Shown: positions 38,596-48,949 of the stretch, piece after piece
Position numbering within the stretch: position 1 is the stretch's first letter
How the letters are laid out: each line of letters starts with the position of its first letter
From: Tatumella sp. JGM118
GTDB taxonomy: Bacteria; Pseudomonadota; Gammaproteobacteria; Enterobacterales; Enterobacteriaceae
Assembly (NCBI RefSeq): GCF_018257515.1
Contig: NZ_JAERJR010000003.1
Span: 212,090 to 276,089, forward strand
Direction of reading: 5' to 3'
Length of the DNA: 64,000 nucleotides
Translations under genes and position numbers: made by a program
Notes under the pieces: generated by a model
Databases searched by the model: none
The model's input: only the letters and a program-made list of their open reading frames with translations
Told to the model about the DNA's origin: nothing

Positions 38596-38626
38596 CTTTT
38601 CAGTCAGCGGCTCGCTGACTGAAAAG
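38596..38626 (+). terminator. 14-bp hairpin ending the yqj operon
   Basis: CTTTTCAGTCAGCG (38596-38609) and its exact complement (38613-38626) surround GCT, 11 bases after yqjK. The arm order puts T on the 5' side and A on the 3' side, so a U-tract is not available on the plus strand; it may protect the mRNA end. Confidence 0.6.
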
Positions 38627-38744
38627 CTCTTCCCCCCACAGGCCGGAATAAGGCCGAAGTTGTACTTCGCCGCCCTTTTATTCCCCGTCACGCCTGATAC
38701 TCACCTTTTTTCTATCACACAGAACGTTATCCCGGGAGCACTGG

Positions 38745-39725
38745 ATGGGCATGCTACAGGAAGGTCGCTGGGTCGACATTGGCTATGATACGACAGCCAG
38801 TCAGGGCAAATTTGTCCGTACACAGTCACAATGGCGCCATTGGATCACGGCCGAGGGTCAGGCCGGGCCGCACGGAGCGAGCGGCTTCGCGGCTGAGCCG
38901 GGACGCTACCATCTGTACGTGTCGCTGGCCTGTCCATGGGCACACCGGACGCTTATCCTGCGACAACTGAAGCAATTACAGAAGCTCATTAGCGTCTCCG
39001 TCGTTCACCCGCTGATGCTGGAAAATGGCTGGACATTCGCCCGGGATTTTCCCAGGACAGACGGTGATCCACTTTATCAGCTGGACTACCTGTATCAGCT
39101 GTATCAGAAAGCCGATCCTCAGGCGACGACACGGGTTACGGTTCCCGTGTTATGGGATAAGCATCGTGAAACGATAGTCAGTAATGAATCAGCAGATATC
39201 GTCCGTATGCTGAATACGGCGTTTACAGAGATGGCTGCCATAACGCCCGACTATTATCCTCAGGAATTGCAGCCACAGATCGATGCCCTCAATGCATGGA
39301 TCTATCCGCAAATTAACAACGGTGTTTATCAGGCAGGCTTTGCCACCAGCCAGCAAGCCTACGATAGCGCGGCAGACGCGGTGTTCGACGGGCTGGATAA
39401 AGCGGAAGAGATCCTGTCACAGCAACGTTATCTGGCCGGAGAACAACTGACCGAAGCCGATATTCGTCTGTGGACCACATTGATCCGTTTCGATGACGTC
39501 TACGTGACGCATTTTAAATGCCATCGCCGTCGCATCAGCGATTACCCGAATCTCTACGGCTACTTACGCGATATCTATCAACAGCCCGGTATTGCCGATA
39601 CGGTGGACCTCCGCCATATTTGTCACCACTACTACCGCAGCCATCCGCATCTTAATCCCGCCGGCATTGTGCCCGACCGTCTGCAGCATGACTGGCTTGC
39701 CCCGCATCACAGGGATGCTGGCTGA
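38745..39725 (+). CDS. yqjG: Glutathionyl-hydroquinone reductase YqjG
   Basis: The 326-residue cytosolic protein is a xi-class glutathione transferase that reduces glutathionyl-hydroquinones. Catalytic Cys63 is in SLACPWAHRTL at the same number as in E. coli; VPVLWDKHRETIVSNESADI and the C-terminal helical domain are intact. GGGAG lies six bases before ATG 38745. The last 20 codons differ from E. coli and are part of a 95-bp tandem duplication (39663-39838), so the C-terminus may be newly acquired. Neighbours yhaJ and yhaK belong to a quinone/phenol response in E. coli. Confidence 0.94.
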   Translation: MGMLQEGRWVDIGYDTTASQGKFVRTQSQWRHWITAEGQAGPHGASGFAAEPGRYHLYVSLACPWAHRTLILRQLKQLQKLISVSVVHPLMLENGWTFARDFPRTDGDPLYQLDYLYQLYQKADPQATTRVTVPVLWDKHRETIVSNESADIVRMLNTAFTEMAAITPDYYPQELQPQIDALNAWIYPQINNGVYQAGFATSQQAYDSAADAVFDGLDKAEEILSQQRYLAGEQLTEADIRLWTTLIRFDDVYVTHFKCHRRRISDYPNLYGYLRDIYQQPGIADTVDLRHICHHYYRSHPHLNPAGIVPDRLQHDWLAPHHRDAG

Positions 39726-39838
39726 CGACAGTACCGCTGCCGGGGACCGCAGGCGGCGGCATTGTGCCAGGCCTTCTGCAGCTCGACAGGCTTGCCCGGC
39801 ATCACAGGGATGCCGGCTGACGACAGTACCGCTTCCGG
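39663..39838. repeat. 95-bp tandem duplication of the yqjG 3' end
   Basis: Bases 39663-39757 (last 20 codons of yqjG plus 32 bases) recur at 39758-39838 with roughly 87% identity; GCATCACAGGGATGC and GGCTGACGACAGTACCGCT are shared exactly. The second copy fills the gap to the convergent yhaJ gene. It parallels the duplication at 13801-14009. Confidence 0.92.
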
Positions 39839-39848
39839 CTGCGCGGTG

Positions 39849-40760
39849 TTACCACCGCGAGGAAGTCTGATATTTTGTCAGTAAGCGCGGGATCTCGCGC
39901 AGGGCCCAGGCTTTCGCCTCCCCCATACTGTCCCGTCGCCAGGCCATAATGATATTAATGTCGGCTTTATACTCCGGACTCACCACCTTCAGACGCCCTT
40001 CGGCGACATCTTTTTCTACCCAGGGCCAGGGCATGGTGGCCACACCGAGACCGGCAAGCAGGGCCTTGCGTTTATCTGCCAGTGAACTCACGGTCAGTCG
40101 CTGTTGTTTATCCAGTAACTGAACCGTAATCACCGGACGTTCACGGGCGGTATCCGCAACGGCAATCCCACGATACTTCACCCGGGTGGTTTCTGAGAGC
40201 GGCTCCGGTTCCTGATGAATAGGATGATCCGGGCTGGCCACATACACGCTCATCATGCTGTAAAGTTTACGGGTATTGATTTCGCTGGAGGTTCTGAAAT
40301 GAAGTGCCGGGGCGACCACAATATCGGCTTTCCCCTGATCTAAACGCTCCCAGGCACCGGCCAGAACCTCGGTCTGCAGTGAGAGCTGAGTATTCGCCTT
40401 TTCGGCCAGACGATTGACCAGGGGGAACAGGTGTTCACAAGGCACCAGCGCTTCCGTCACGATGGACAGATGGGGTTCCCAGCCACGCGCCAGGGCTTCC
40501 GCATCCGTCGTCAGTTTATCTGCCGCGTCCAGCAACACCCGGCCGCGATCCAGCAACAGGCGACCGACATTAGTGAACTTTGTCCGGTGCCCGGAGCGGT
40601 CAAACAGCACCACATCCAGCTCTTCTTCCAGCTTTTGCATGGTGTAACTGAGGGCTGAAGGAACCCGACCGAGTTCATCAGCTGCGGCGGCAAAACTACC
40701 GCGCCGCTCAATGGCATCCATCACGCGCAGCGCTTCAAGTGTCAGTGCCCGTTCTCTCAC
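39849..40760 (-). CDS. yhaJ: LysR-family regulator YhaJ
   Basis: The 303-residue protein is close to E. coli YhaJ, including LTLEALRVMDAIERRGSF, the helix-turn-helix (AAADELGRVPSALSYTM) and SGHRTKFTNVGR. E. coli YhaJ responds to quinones and dinitrotoluene products and activates yqjF and type III secretion genes in pathogens. The start is GTG 40760. It is divergent from yhaK (111 bases between starts) and convergent with yqjG, so it likely controls both. Confidence 0.94.
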   Translation of the reverse strand: MRERALTLEALRVMDAIERRGSFAAAADELGRVPSALSYTMQKLEEELDVVLFDRSGHRTKFTNVGRLLLDRGRVLLDAADKLTTDAEALARGWEPHLSIVTEALVPCEHLFPLVNRLAEKANTQLSLQTEVLAGAWERLDQGKADIVVAPALHFRTSSEINTRKLYSMMSVYVASPDHPIHQEPEPLSETTRVKYRGIAVADTARERPVITVQLLDKQQRLTVSSLADKRKALLAGLGVATMPWPWVEKDVAEGRLKVVSPEYKADINIIMAWRRDSMGEAKAWALREIPRLLTKYQTSSRW

Positions 40761-40871
40761 AATCGGATTCTCTTTCAGTAAATTTGAACAGAGCAGGCAG
40801 ATTAACTGGCTAACATTCAGCCGTCCAGCGCTTTAAGATAAATGCAGAATATCACTGGCCGGAGGAAAAAA

Positions 40872-41585
40872 ATGTTTAGGCTAAGAGCCGCTGAAAAGTG
40901 TGGCAGTGCTGACTATGGCTGGCTGAAGTCCCGATACAGTTTTTCCTTCGGACACTACTTTGACCCGCAATTACTCGGTTTTGGCTATCTGCAGGTACTT
41001 AATCAGGAAGTGCTGGCAGCGGGATCGACCTTTCAGCCACGCAGTTTCCCGCGAGTGGATGTCCTGAATATTATTTTGCAAGGTGAAGCCGAATACCGTA
41101 GCAGTGACGGTCAGGTGACATCGGCACGCGCCGGGGATGCACTGCTGTTTGCCGGTGATAATACGATTTTCCGCGAAAGTAATCCCTCACCGGCGACCGA
41201 TCTCGTCCGTTTACAACTGTGGTTGCAGACCTGTCCGGAACAAAATGCGCCTATCCTGCAACACCGGCCGTTACCGGCCAATGAGCAGTCTGTACTGATC
41301 GCCTCTGGCGACGGGCAGCAAGGCAGTCTCAAACTCCGTCAGCAGATCCGGGTCTTTCAGCTTTCGTTACAGCAGGAAGAGATACAGAATTTTCCCCTGC
41401 ACGGGTCACATTGCTATCTGCAGTCTGTGTATGGCGAAGTGGCACTGGGCGGAGAGAATACTTCCCTTCAGGCCGGTTGCGGAGACGGTGTATTTATCAG
41501 CGATGAAAAACAGCTGAATATTACCGCCGTAAGCGACTGCCGGTTGCTGATTATTGATTGTTGCGGGAGTGAGCAGGCAGCCTGA
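40872..41585 (+). CDS. yhaK: Pirin-family bicupin YhaK
   Basis: The 237-residue protein has the pirin N-terminal cupin (YSFSFGHYFDPQLLGFG, then FPRVDVLNIILQGEAEYRSSDG) and a second cupin-like half (HCYLQSVYGEVALG). In E. coli YhaK the first cupin lacks classical metal ligands and the protein is proposed as a redox or stress marker. GGAGG lies 7 bases before ATG 40872; earlier frame starts have no site. Divergent from yhaJ, which probably regulates it. Confidence 0.92.
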   Translation: MFRLRAAEKCGSADYGWLKSRYSFSFGHYFDPQLLGFGYLQVLNQEVLAAGSTFQPRSFPRVDVLNIILQGEAEYRSSDGQVTSARAGDALLFAGDNTIFRESNPSPATDLVRLQLWLQTCPEQNAPILQHRPLPANEQSVLIASGDGQQGSLKLRQQIRVFQLSLQQEEIQNFPLHGSHCYLQSVYGEVALGGENTSLQAGCGDGVFISDEKQLNITAVSDCRLLIIDCCGSEQAA

Positions 41586-41596
41586 ACGGCTGCCTG
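41574..41596. terminator. Hairpin between convergent yhaK and dolP
   Basis: CAGGCAGCC (41574-41582) and GGCTGCCTG (41588-41596) surround TGAAC, overlapping the yhaK stop. It is symmetrical and could serve both convergent genes; no long T-tract. Confidence 0.5.
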
Positions 41597-41605
41597 ACAG
41601 GGCTG

Positions 41606-42175
41606 TTATTGCAGTAAAGTAAATGCGGTCGTAACGTGTTTTACTCCGCTGATCTTACTGGCAATCTCTGCGGCGGCCTGGCCTTCCTGTGCCGTCACCA
41701 GTCCCAGCAGAAAGACTTCTCCCTGCTCTGTGGTCACTTTCACATTCGACGATTTCACTCTGTCGCTGGCCAGCAACTGTGAACGTACCTTCGTGGTGAT
41801 CCATGTATCTGTCGAGGAGGTACCCAGGCTTGCATTGGGTCCGATACGGATTTCGTTATACACCTCGGTAGCCCCTTCGACACCGGCGGTGATCTGCTTC
41901 GCTTTATCCGCGACAGACTGATCCGGAGCCTCACCCGTCAGCAGGACTTTACCCTGATAAGCGGTGGCGTTGATATGCGCGGCTTTGACCTGCTTATCTG
42001 TCGCCAGGGCATTAGCGACCCGGAGCTCCAGCGTGCCATCATCCACCTGAGTCCCGACGGTACGCGGGTCAGTCGCGGATTTTGTGGCCACCGCAGCACT
42101 ACCAATCACAACAGCAGCACAGCCCTGTAACAACAGAGCAGACATCACTACGGCTAACACAGAAAATATTTTCAT
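41606..42175 (-). CDS. dolP: Outer-membrane BON-domain lipoprotein DolP (YraP)
   Basis: The 189-residue protein starts MKIFSVLAVVMSALLLQGC, with lipidated Cys19, and has two BON domains (about 45-112 and 122-188). E. coli DolP keeps the outer membrane intact, binds anionic lipid at division sites and supports BAM and NlpD/AmiC function. AAGGAGC lies 5 bases before ATG 42175. It follows diaA on the same strand with 14 bases between, as in E. coli. Confidence 0.95.
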   Translation of the reverse strand: MKIFSVLAVVMSALLLQGCAAVVIGSAAVATKSATDPRTVGTQVDDGTLELRVANALATDKQVKAAHINATAYQGKVLLTGEAPDQSVADKAKQITAGVEGATEVYNEIRIGPNASLGTSSTDTWITTKVRSQLLASDRVKSSNVKVTTEQGEVFLLGLVTAQEGQAAAEIASKISGVKHVTTAFTLLQ

Positions 42176-42189
42176 CAATGCTCCTTCAA

Positions 42190-42777
42190 TTATTCCTGCT
42201 GGGGAAACAGCGTGTTATCGATCAGTTCACACAGACAATTCACCGTCAGCATATGCATTTCCTGAATCCTTGCACTGCGATGAGAGGGAATACGAATTTC
42301 GACATCATGCGGACCCAGTAACCCCGCCAGTTCTCCGCCATCATAGCCGGTTAATGCGACAATCGTCATATCGCGGGTCACTGCAGCTTCCACGGCTTTG
42401 ACGATATCCCGGCTGTTACCATGGGTCGAGATTGCCAGTAACACATCACCCGCCTGGCCCAGCGCACGCACCTGTTTAGCGTAGATTTCATCATGTTGCC
42501 GATCGTTTCCGATGGCGGTAAGCATAATGTTATCGGCACTTAATGAGACTGCCGGCAGGCTGGGTCGTTCATTTTCAAAGTGATTTATCATCGTTGCAGT
42601 AAAATGCTGAGCATTAGCGGCGGAGGCACCGTTGCCACAGCTCAGTATTTTGTGCCCGTTAAGTAACGACTGAACCAGCGTCAGCGCCGCCCGGGAAATC
42701 GCATCCGGTAATGCTTCTGCCGCCGCTATCTGCGTCTGAATACTTTCGGTAAAACAAGACTTTATTCTTTCCTGCAC
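42190..42777 (-). CDS. diaA: DnaA initiator-associating protein DiaA
   Basis: The 195-residue SIS-domain protein is nearly identical in layout to E. coli DiaA, starting [14 protein letters not shown] and ending [10 protein letters not shown]. It forms a tetramer that binds DnaA and promotes timely initiation at oriC. Start codon is GTG 42777 with AGGTGG upstream. It lies between yraN (15 bases) and dolP (14 bases) in a lpoA-yraN-diaA-dolP operon. Confidence 0.96.
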   Translation of the reverse strand: MQERIKSCFTESIQTQIAAAEALPDAISRAALTLVQSLLNGHKILSCGNGASAANAQHFTATMINHFENERPSLPAVSLSADNIMLTAIGNDRQHDEIYAKQVRALGQAGDVLLAISTHGNSRDIVKAVEAAVTRDMTIVALTGYDGGELAGLLGPHDVEIRIPSHRSARIQEMHMLTVNCLCELIDNTLFPQQE

Positions 42778-42792
42778 ACGACCACCTGATAA

Positions 42793-43188
42793 TTACATTT
42801 CGGTATCAAAAGCGTTTTTAATCCATTGCACATCACTTCCTGTGACGGCAATGATATCAAAACGACAGTCATCCGTAGCAAAACTTTGCTGGCGGGCGGC
42901 AAGCCATGCCGCTGCGGCGCGAAGAAGACGCCGCTTTTTTTCACGGGTGATGCTTGCCAGCGCACCGCCAAAGTGATCATTTTTTCTGAAACGGACTTCA
43001 ACAAATACCCATCCACAGGTATCACGCATAATGAGGTCTATTTCACCGTAACGGTAGCGAACATTACTGGCGACCCACTCCAGTCCGGCCTGTTGTAAAA
43101 AGTGGCGTGCCCGCCACTCATACCCTTTACCGGTCAGTGTGCGGTCTGTGGCACCGGCACGATTTCTCCCTGAGAATACTGATTCCAT
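42793..43188 (-). CDS. yraN: UPF0102 family protein YraN (endonuclease-like fold)
   Basis: The 131-residue protein has the UPF0102 core [21 protein letters not shown], whose Asp, Glu and Arg/Lys residues match the Holliday-junction-resolvase-like nuclease fold. The function is not established. I start at ATG 43188, which gives a length like E. coli YraN (131) and places the start inside the end of lpoA with a 55-base overlap; a longer frame reaches 43212. Confidence 0.9.
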   Translation of the reverse strand: MESVFSGRNRAGATDRTLTGKGYEWRARHFLQQAGLEWVASNVRYRYGEIDLIMRDTCGWVFVEVRFRKNDHFGGALASITREKKRRLLRAAAAWLAARQQSFATDDCRFDIIAVTGSDVQWIKNAFDTEM

Positions 43189-45314
43189 GACAACGTCCTG
43201 TCGATCACACAATTTGAGCCGGCACTCAGAATACCGGTATTTCCGTCGATCTGATAACCGGTACTGTTCCGTAACTGGCTAAAGTGGTTAGCCAGCGTCC
43301 AGGCATCCACCCCCATCGCATACAGGCGTGCCAGTGAGTAGTCGTTATTAAACTTCTTCACTGCCTGTTGCATCAAAGCAGGGTTCGCCCCGGACAGCAA
43401 TGGGATATCACTGAACTGCAGCCCGTCCATCTCAAGACGGAAATCCGGGCCGGCTCCGGACTGAGAACTGCGGGAGCTGGCATAGAGGGCAATATTACTG
43501 CGGGACCCGGTGCGCATGGTGATCATCGGCTTTATCAGCGCAAGTTCACCCTGGCTGGCCACAATGTACACAGAATCGATATTGCCGGATGCCGCGGCAG
43601 GAGCCTCAGGAGCCGTCTGTGGTGCATTAAAGGTCATCCCCGCCACGGAGACCGCAGAACCGGCGGTGTTATTCGCAGGCTGCACCGTGACCGGTGTTCC
43701 GGTCATTGCAATGCCCGAATTACTGTTTATACGGGCTTTCAGGTCGGCAATCGAACCGAAAGTTTGCTCTTCAACCTGGGAACCGCCCAGCTTTTGCCAT
43801 TCCTGCGCGAAGGCATTCGCCACCCGTTGCCCATAACTGTTCGCGGGAATTAACAGCAGTGGCATCTGCTTATTTTGCGCCCGGATATGGCGAGCCGCAT
43901 CACGGGCTTCATCTTCCGGAGAAAGGGCGAAATAGCACATATTGGCATGATTCTGTAAGCCGTCCGGTTCATTCAGCGCCAGGATATTGAGCGGGGTGGA
44001 CGTATTCGCCACTTGCTGCACATTCTCTTTCAGCAACGGGCCAACGACCAGGGTTGCGCCGTCGCTCTGAGCTTGCTGCAGTATCTGATCCACGGGCCTG
44101 GTATTGGTATCATAGACCCTGATCTGCGCCTCACTGTTCGCCGGTGCGGTAGCAGGAAGTGCCGGGGTGGCGGGTGTTGCCGGAGTCGCGTTCACCTGCC
44201 CTGCCGACGCAGCAGAGGGATTTCCCGTTGCCGGGTCCGTCAGCGATGTCACCGACGCGGCGGAAGGACTGACCACCGCATTCTGGCTGACCGGAGCGGC
44301 GGGAGCGGCGGCGGCCGCAGGACGGGTGGCGCTGATAGGCATATCAGCACTGCCGACCACCGGTGCTGAGGTCCCGGACGGTGCCGCCGTTGCAGGCGAA
44401 GCTTGTCCTGCGGAGGCTGCTGAGGTTTGCGGTGACGATGCCTGCGCCAGCACACCGTTACGGGCATCCTCAAACCCCTGCTCTATAGCCTGCGAGAAAA
44501 TCGCCGCCGGGCCACTTAACGGAAGTAACAGAGCAATAGTGTTGGTCGAGGCCGCCGTCATATTCATACTCTGCAGCAATCCGGCAGGCAGTCGTTTCGA
44601 CGCCGGGTTATCCGGATAACGGATCTGCCAGTCTTTAACCCCCGCTTTCAGTGCATCCTGATTATTATTGCTGCGGTAGTACACTCCCAGCAGATCGAGC
44701 CAGCCCTGCAGAATATTTTCGTTGGCATTAATGACAAAGTTATTTGCCTGCGGCTGAGGGATCGCACGCAGTGCCTGCCAGGTCGCATTAATGTTCTTCT
44801 GCTGTTCGTCCGCAGACGGCAACAGAGGCTGAAGAGCAATAAAGGCCCGCAGGGTATCCAGCGTCGGTTGTGCGGCGGTTGCCGCAATATAGGTACGGTA
44901 ATACCGGCCCTTCTGATCGGCAGATAAGCTGCTCAGGTCAATCGCTTTCAGCGACGGCACGGCGTCAGCGGCATTATGCACAGATACCGCGTATTGCGCC
45001 TTCAGTAAGCTCAGCTCCTGCTTTTGCACTGTCGTCAGGTTATCAGGGAGTGTCTGCAGCAGTTTTGCAGCGTCCGGGGCTTTACCCTCGTTGATTAGCG
45101 CGCGGATTGCGAGTAATTGCCAGCCGGTCTTGCTATCATCACGACTTTGCTGCATTTGCTGCAGGTAATAGGCAGAGGTGCCAGTTTCCGCGCCCTGCAC
45201 ATCAACAGCAGGTGCCGGGGGCTGCTGAGTGGTACAGGCCGCCAGAATCAGCCCGGCGAGAACGACGGGGACAAAACGCCCTGCTTTACGACGATTCACT
45301 TTTGAAAGAAGCAT
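43134..45314 (-). CDS. lpoA: Outer-membrane lipoprotein activator of PBP1A, LpoA
   Basis: A 726-residue lipoprotein (Cys27 in LAGLILAAC) that reaches through peptidoglycan to stimulate PBP1A. The N-terminal TPR-like part (to about 255) is followed by a low-complexity linker rich in Ala, Ser, Pro and Thr (about 290-395), then the periplasmic-binding-protein-like C-terminal domain, itself interrupted by a second Ala/Pro/Thr-rich stretch. It is longer than E. coli LpoA (678), mainly in the linker. I start at ATG 45314; an upstream ATG at 45377 would hide the signal. Divergent from rsmI, overlapping yraN. Confidence 0.94.
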   Translation of the reverse strand: MLLSKVNRRKAGRFVPVVLAGLILAACTTQQPPAPAVDVQGAETGTSAYYLQQMQQSRDDSKTGWQLLAIRALINEGKAPDAAKLLQTLPDNLTTVQKQELSLLKAQYAVSVHNAADAVPSLKAIDLSSLSADQKGRYYRTYIAATAAQPTLDTLRAFIALQPLLPSADEQQKNINATWQALRAIPQPQANNFVINANENILQGWLDLLGVYYRSNNNQDALKAGVKDWQIRYPDNPASKRLPAGLLQSMNMTAASTNTIALLLPLSGPAAIFSQAIEQGFEDARNGVLAQASSPQTSAASAGQASPATAAPSGTSAPVVGSADMPISATRPAAAAAPAAPVSQNAVVSPSAASVTSLTDPATGNPSAASAGQVNATPATPATPALPATAPANSEAQIRVYDTNTRPVDQILQQAQSDGATLVVGPLLKENVQQVANTSTPLNILALNEPDGLQNHANMCYFALSPEDEARDAARHIRAQNKQMPLLLIPANSYGQRVANAFAQEWQKLGGSQVEEQTFGSIADLKARINSNSGIAMTGTPVTVQPANNTAGSAVSVAGMTFNAPQTAPEAPAAASGNIDSVYIVASQGELALIKPMITMRTGSRSNIALYASSRSSQSGAGPDFRLEMDGLQFSDIPLLSGANPALMQQAVKKFNNDYSLARLYAMGVDAWTLANHFSQLRNSTGYQIDGNTGILSAGSNCVIDRTLSWNQYSQGEIVPVPQTAH

Positions 45315-45376
45315 ACGGTATCCGGTTATGTTTTTCTCAGAACGCCTAATATTAAATCGGCAATTCGGATGAAACA

Positions 45377-46252
45377 ATGAAACAAAACGATCAGACAGAG
45401 ATTTCTGCGGGCACGCTCTACATTGTCCCGACCCCCATTGGTAACCTGGGCGATATCACTCAGCGTGCGCTGACTGTCCTGTCAGATGCAGACTTGATTG
45501 CCGCAGAAGATACACGCCACACAGGTATGTTACTACAACATTTCGCAATCAATGCGCGCCTGTTCGCACTGCACGATCACAATGAACAGCAAAAAGCTGA
45601 CCAACTCATCAGCCGCTTACAGGCGGGTCAAAGTATAGCCCTGGTCTCCGATGCAGGTACGCCATTAATCAATGATCCCGGCTATCATCTGGTCAGTAAA
45701 TGCCGGGAAGCCGGACTGAAAGTTGTCCCCCTCCCCGGTGCCTGTGCGGCGATCACAGCATTAAGTGCCTCGGGATTACCGTCCGATCGATTCTGTTACG
45801 AAGGATTTCTGCCGGCGAAAACCAAGGGCCGCTGCGATGCCCTCCGCGCCTTAGTGCAGGAACCGCGGACGCTGATTTTCTATGAATCTACCCACCGCTT
45901 ACTGGACTGCCTGCAGGATATGGTGCAGGAGTTAGGTGGCTCCCGCTATGTGGTGCTGGCACGGGAAATTACTAAAACCTGGGAAAGCATTTACGGCGCG
46001 CCGGTCGCGGAGCTGCTCGCCTGGGTCCGCGAGGATGATAACCGCCGTAAAGGTGAGATGGTGCTGATTGTCGAAGGTTATCATGCCGATGAACAAGCAC
46101 TGCCTCCGGAAGCCTTACGGACACTCGGCCTGCTGCAGCGCGAACTGCCGCTGAAAAAAGCCGCCGCCCTCACCGCTGAAATTCATGGCGTGAAGAAAAA
46201 TGCTTTATACCGGTACGCGCTGGATCAGAAGGAAGATCAGGAAGACGCGTGA
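45377..46252 (+). CDS. rsmI: 16S rRNA (cytidine(1402)-2'-O)-methyltransferase
   Basis: The 291-residue protein matches RsmI (YraL): [21 protein letters not shown] near the N-terminus, [27 protein letters not shown] and [17 protein letters not shown]. It adds the 2'-O-methyl group to C1402 in the ribosomal decoding centre. It is divergent from lpoA (62 bases between starts), as in E. coli, and is followed 33 bases later by rnpB. Confidence 0.96.
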   Translation: MKQNDQTEISAGTLYIVPTPIGNLGDITQRALTVLSDADLIAAEDTRHTGMLLQHFAINARLFALHDHNEQQKADQLISRLQAGQSIALVSDAGTPLINDPGYHLVSKCREAGLKVVPLPGACAAITALSASGLPSDRFCYEGFLPAKTKGRCDALRALVQEPRTLIFYESTHRLLDCLQDMVQELGGSRYVVLAREITKTWESIYGAPVAELLAWVREDDNRRKGEMVLIVEGYHADEQALPPEALRTLGLLQRELPLKKAAALTAEIHGVKKNALYRYALDQKEDQEDA

Positions 46253-46285
46253 CAAACGGTGGCAAATGCCCTATCATCCGCCGCC

Positions 46286-46660
<375 letters not shown>

Positions 46661-46675
46661 CATTCGATACAATCA

Positions 46676-46732
46676 GGGGCTGTTTCTTACCGCATACCGG
46701 ATAACCGGGCGCGGAAGGAGCAGCCCCTTTTT
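46676..46732 (+). terminator. Terminator of rnpB
   Basis: GGGGCTG (46676-46682) pairs with CAGCCCC (46721-46727) and is followed by TTTTT. The loop holds a second small hairpin. It lies 15 bases past the mature RNA end. Confidence 0.85.
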
Positions 46733-46839
46733 GTTTCCGCTCTCTGCCAGCGCGGATTGATATGGCCTGCCGGCATGACCTGGCAACGCCCGGCCGGTGC
46801 CGGACATCGCCGGCCTCCCCCCGCAGGAACGTCTGAACG

Positions 46840-47724
46840 TCAGGGCAACTGCTCTGAGACCAGCTGCGCAAACTCACGGATTGCCGGTGCCAGATTGCCC
46901 TGGTCCGGGGCAGATAATAGCCACAGATAGTTTTCCGGGCAGTACTCTTCGCTGGCAATCACCTGCAGGCTTTCGCGTAACGGGCTGTTTTCCAGCACCG
47001 CCAGAGGCACAATGCCCACCCCTGCCCCGTTCGCCACCAGCTGTAACTGCAGATGGATACCGGCGCTTTCCACATTCACTTTAAACGGGCTTCCCTGCTG
47101 CTCCAGATAGCGGATGACGCCGGCGCGTAAGCCACAACCTTCCGGGTTCACCACCCAGCCCAGCCTGGCCACCTCACTGAGCGTCATACCTTCGCTGAAT
47201 ACTCCCTGACGGACAATCACGCCCACCGCCAAAGGCCTGAGCCGGGTCGCGCGGAGCGTGTCGGGGATGGTCAGATTTGCCGGTCCGATAGCCAGCATCG
47301 CATCCAGATCAAGGTTTTCCAGCCGTGATAATAACTGGCCTCCCCAGCCGCAACTGACCGTCACATCGGCCTCAGCCGAATGCGCATTCAGGCCGGCGAG
47401 TGTCCGGGACAGGCAGAGTTCGCTCAGGCTTTGCGGTAACCCCAGACGCAGCGGGCCACGGGCCTCTCCTTCCTCATTAGCCAGGGCATACAGACGCCGG
47501 GCTTCACGCTTCAGCGTCAGACATTGCTGGTAGACCCGCTGTCCGACCGTAGTCAGGCGTAAAGGTTTGGTCTGCCGGTCAAGCAGCCGGGTACCCAGAG
47601 ACTGCTCCAGACTTTGCAAACGGCGGGTAATGGCTGACTGGGTGATCCCCAGATGATCTGCCGCCTGACTCAGAGAAGAAAACTGCACGACTGCCAGCAG
47701 TGCGTCGATATCGTCTATTCGCAT
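46840..47724 (-). CDS. LysR-family regulator of the organosulfur cluster
   Basis: The 294-residue protein has a LysR helix-turn-helix (residues about 2-60; SLSQAADHLGITQSAITRRL) and an effector domain with CGWGGQLLSRLENLDLDAML. It is divergent from the first substrate-binding gene (111 bases between starts), so it most likely switches the whole 47.8-55.0 kb cluster. It is not a Cbl/CysB orthologue by its N-terminus. The inducer is unknown. The right flank is rnpB. Confidence 0.88.
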   Translation of the reverse strand: MRIDDIDALLAVVQFSSLSQAADHLGITQSAITRRLQSLEQSLGTRLLDRQTKPLRLTTVGQRVYQQCLTLKREARRLYALANEEGEARGPLRLGLPQSLSELCLSRTLAGLNAHSAEADVTVSCGWGGQLLSRLENLDLDAMLAIGPANLTIPDTLRATRLRPLAVGVIVRQGVFSEGMTLSEVARLGWVVNPEGCGLRAGVIRYLEQQGSPFKVNVESAGIHLQLQLVANGAGVGIVPLAVLENSPLRESLQVIASEEYCPENYLWLLSAPDQGNLAPAIREFAQLVSEQLP

Positions 47725-47835
47725 ACCCGTCTCTTATGAACTTTACGCATATTAACTTAGCTTAAAATTGAATTTTAGGAATGAAAATCCCTTTGCTAAC
47801 GTAAATATCACATTTCATAGTTGCAGGGAATTGTT

Positions 47836-48801
47836 ATGCATTATCCTTTTATGCCCCGTTCACGTTTAACTTTGCTTACTGGTCTGCTGGGGATCTGGCT
47901 GACCCTGACCGGCAACTCGTACGCTAATACGGCAGAACCCACCCTGGTGATCGGCGACCAGGCCCGGATCTTACGAAGTCTGCTGGAAACCTCCGGAGTG
48001 TTACAGGGCATCCCCTACCATTTGCGCTGGGCTAACTTTCAGGGAGCGGCCCCGCTGTTTGAGGCCCAGCGGGCAGATGCGGTAGATACCTCCTACGCCG
48101 GAGACTTACCGGTCATTCAGGCCCTGGCGGGCGGAGTAAAACTGACCATTATTCTCACCGAAACAGGGACCGGAAAAGGCAATGCGATCATCGTGCCGGC
48201 TGACAGCCCCCTGAAAAGTATCCGTGATCTGAAAGGCCGGCAGGTCGTCGTCTCCTCGGCGGCAGGCAGCATTTCTCAAAATCTGCTCTACCTGGCACTG
48301 CAGCAGGCCGGGTTATCGCGGCAGGATGCGCCGATCCGTTTCGTACTGCCGACCGATGCCAGCGCCGCCTTTAGCAGCGGGCAAATCGGGGCGTGGGCAA
48401 CCTTTGACCCCTATCTCGCCGTGGCTGAAGAGAATGGTGCCCGAAAACTTACCGATGCCAGTCAGCTGACGCCCTCTTTTTCTTTCCTGACAGCCACCAC
48501 CGCGTCACTGGACTCCCCTGCCAAACGTCAGGCGATCCGGGATTTTGCGCGCCGCGTTCTGCGGGCAAGAGTGTGGGCTATCCGCCATCCGGCGTTATAT
48601 GCCCAAAGCTACGCTCAGCTGAGCCAGCTCCCCTACCGCACCGCGCAATTAATCACCTCACGGGCGCCTTCCGGCTCGCGCAGTGTCAATGCCAGCGATA
48701 TTGCCAGTCTGCAGGCCACCGCCGATCGCTTTTATGGTTACGGCATTCTCCCGGAAAAAGTGCATGTCAGTGAGCATGCCGCGCCGGATTTCCTCCGGTA
48801 A
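47836..48801 (+). CDS. ABC substrate-binding protein, aliphatic sulfonate (SsuA/TauA) type
   Basis: The 321-residue periplasmic protein has a Sec signal ending near NSYANTA (about residue 33), then the NMT1/SsuA-type fold: LVIGDQARIL, FQGAAPLFEAQRADAVDTSYAGDLPVIQALAGG and GSISQNLLYLALQQAGL. This binding-protein class takes sulfonates, taurine or nitrate-like anions. AGGGAA lies 7 bases before ATG 47836. No permease follows directly; it must share the transporter at 52397-54174 with the Tat-exported binding protein, or use another one. Confidence 0.88.
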   Translation: MHYPFMPRSRLTLLTGLLGIWLTLTGNSYANTAEPTLVIGDQARILRSLLETSGVLQGIPYHLRWANFQGAAPLFEAQRADAVDTSYAGDLPVIQALAGGVKLTIILTETGTGKGNAIIVPADSPLKSIRDLKGRQVVVSSAAGSISQNLLYLALQQAGLSRQDAPIRFVLPTDASAAFSSGQIGAWATFDPYLAVAEENGARKLTDASQLTPSFSFLTATTASLDSPAKRQAIRDFARRVLRARVWAIRHPALYAQSYAQLSQLPYRTAQLITSRAPSGSRSVNASDIASLQATADRFYGYGILPEKVHVSEHAAPDFLR

Positions 48802-48949
48802 GAAGGTCTGGGGCCTGTTATATCAAATAAGCATAGTAACTAATGTTAAAAATGAATTTTGATCATATTAACCGCCGTTTTACAGTATAAAAAATACGCG
48901 CCCCTGACAGGAGCGTGCCTGATATGACCATGACGCACGGGAACCCATT

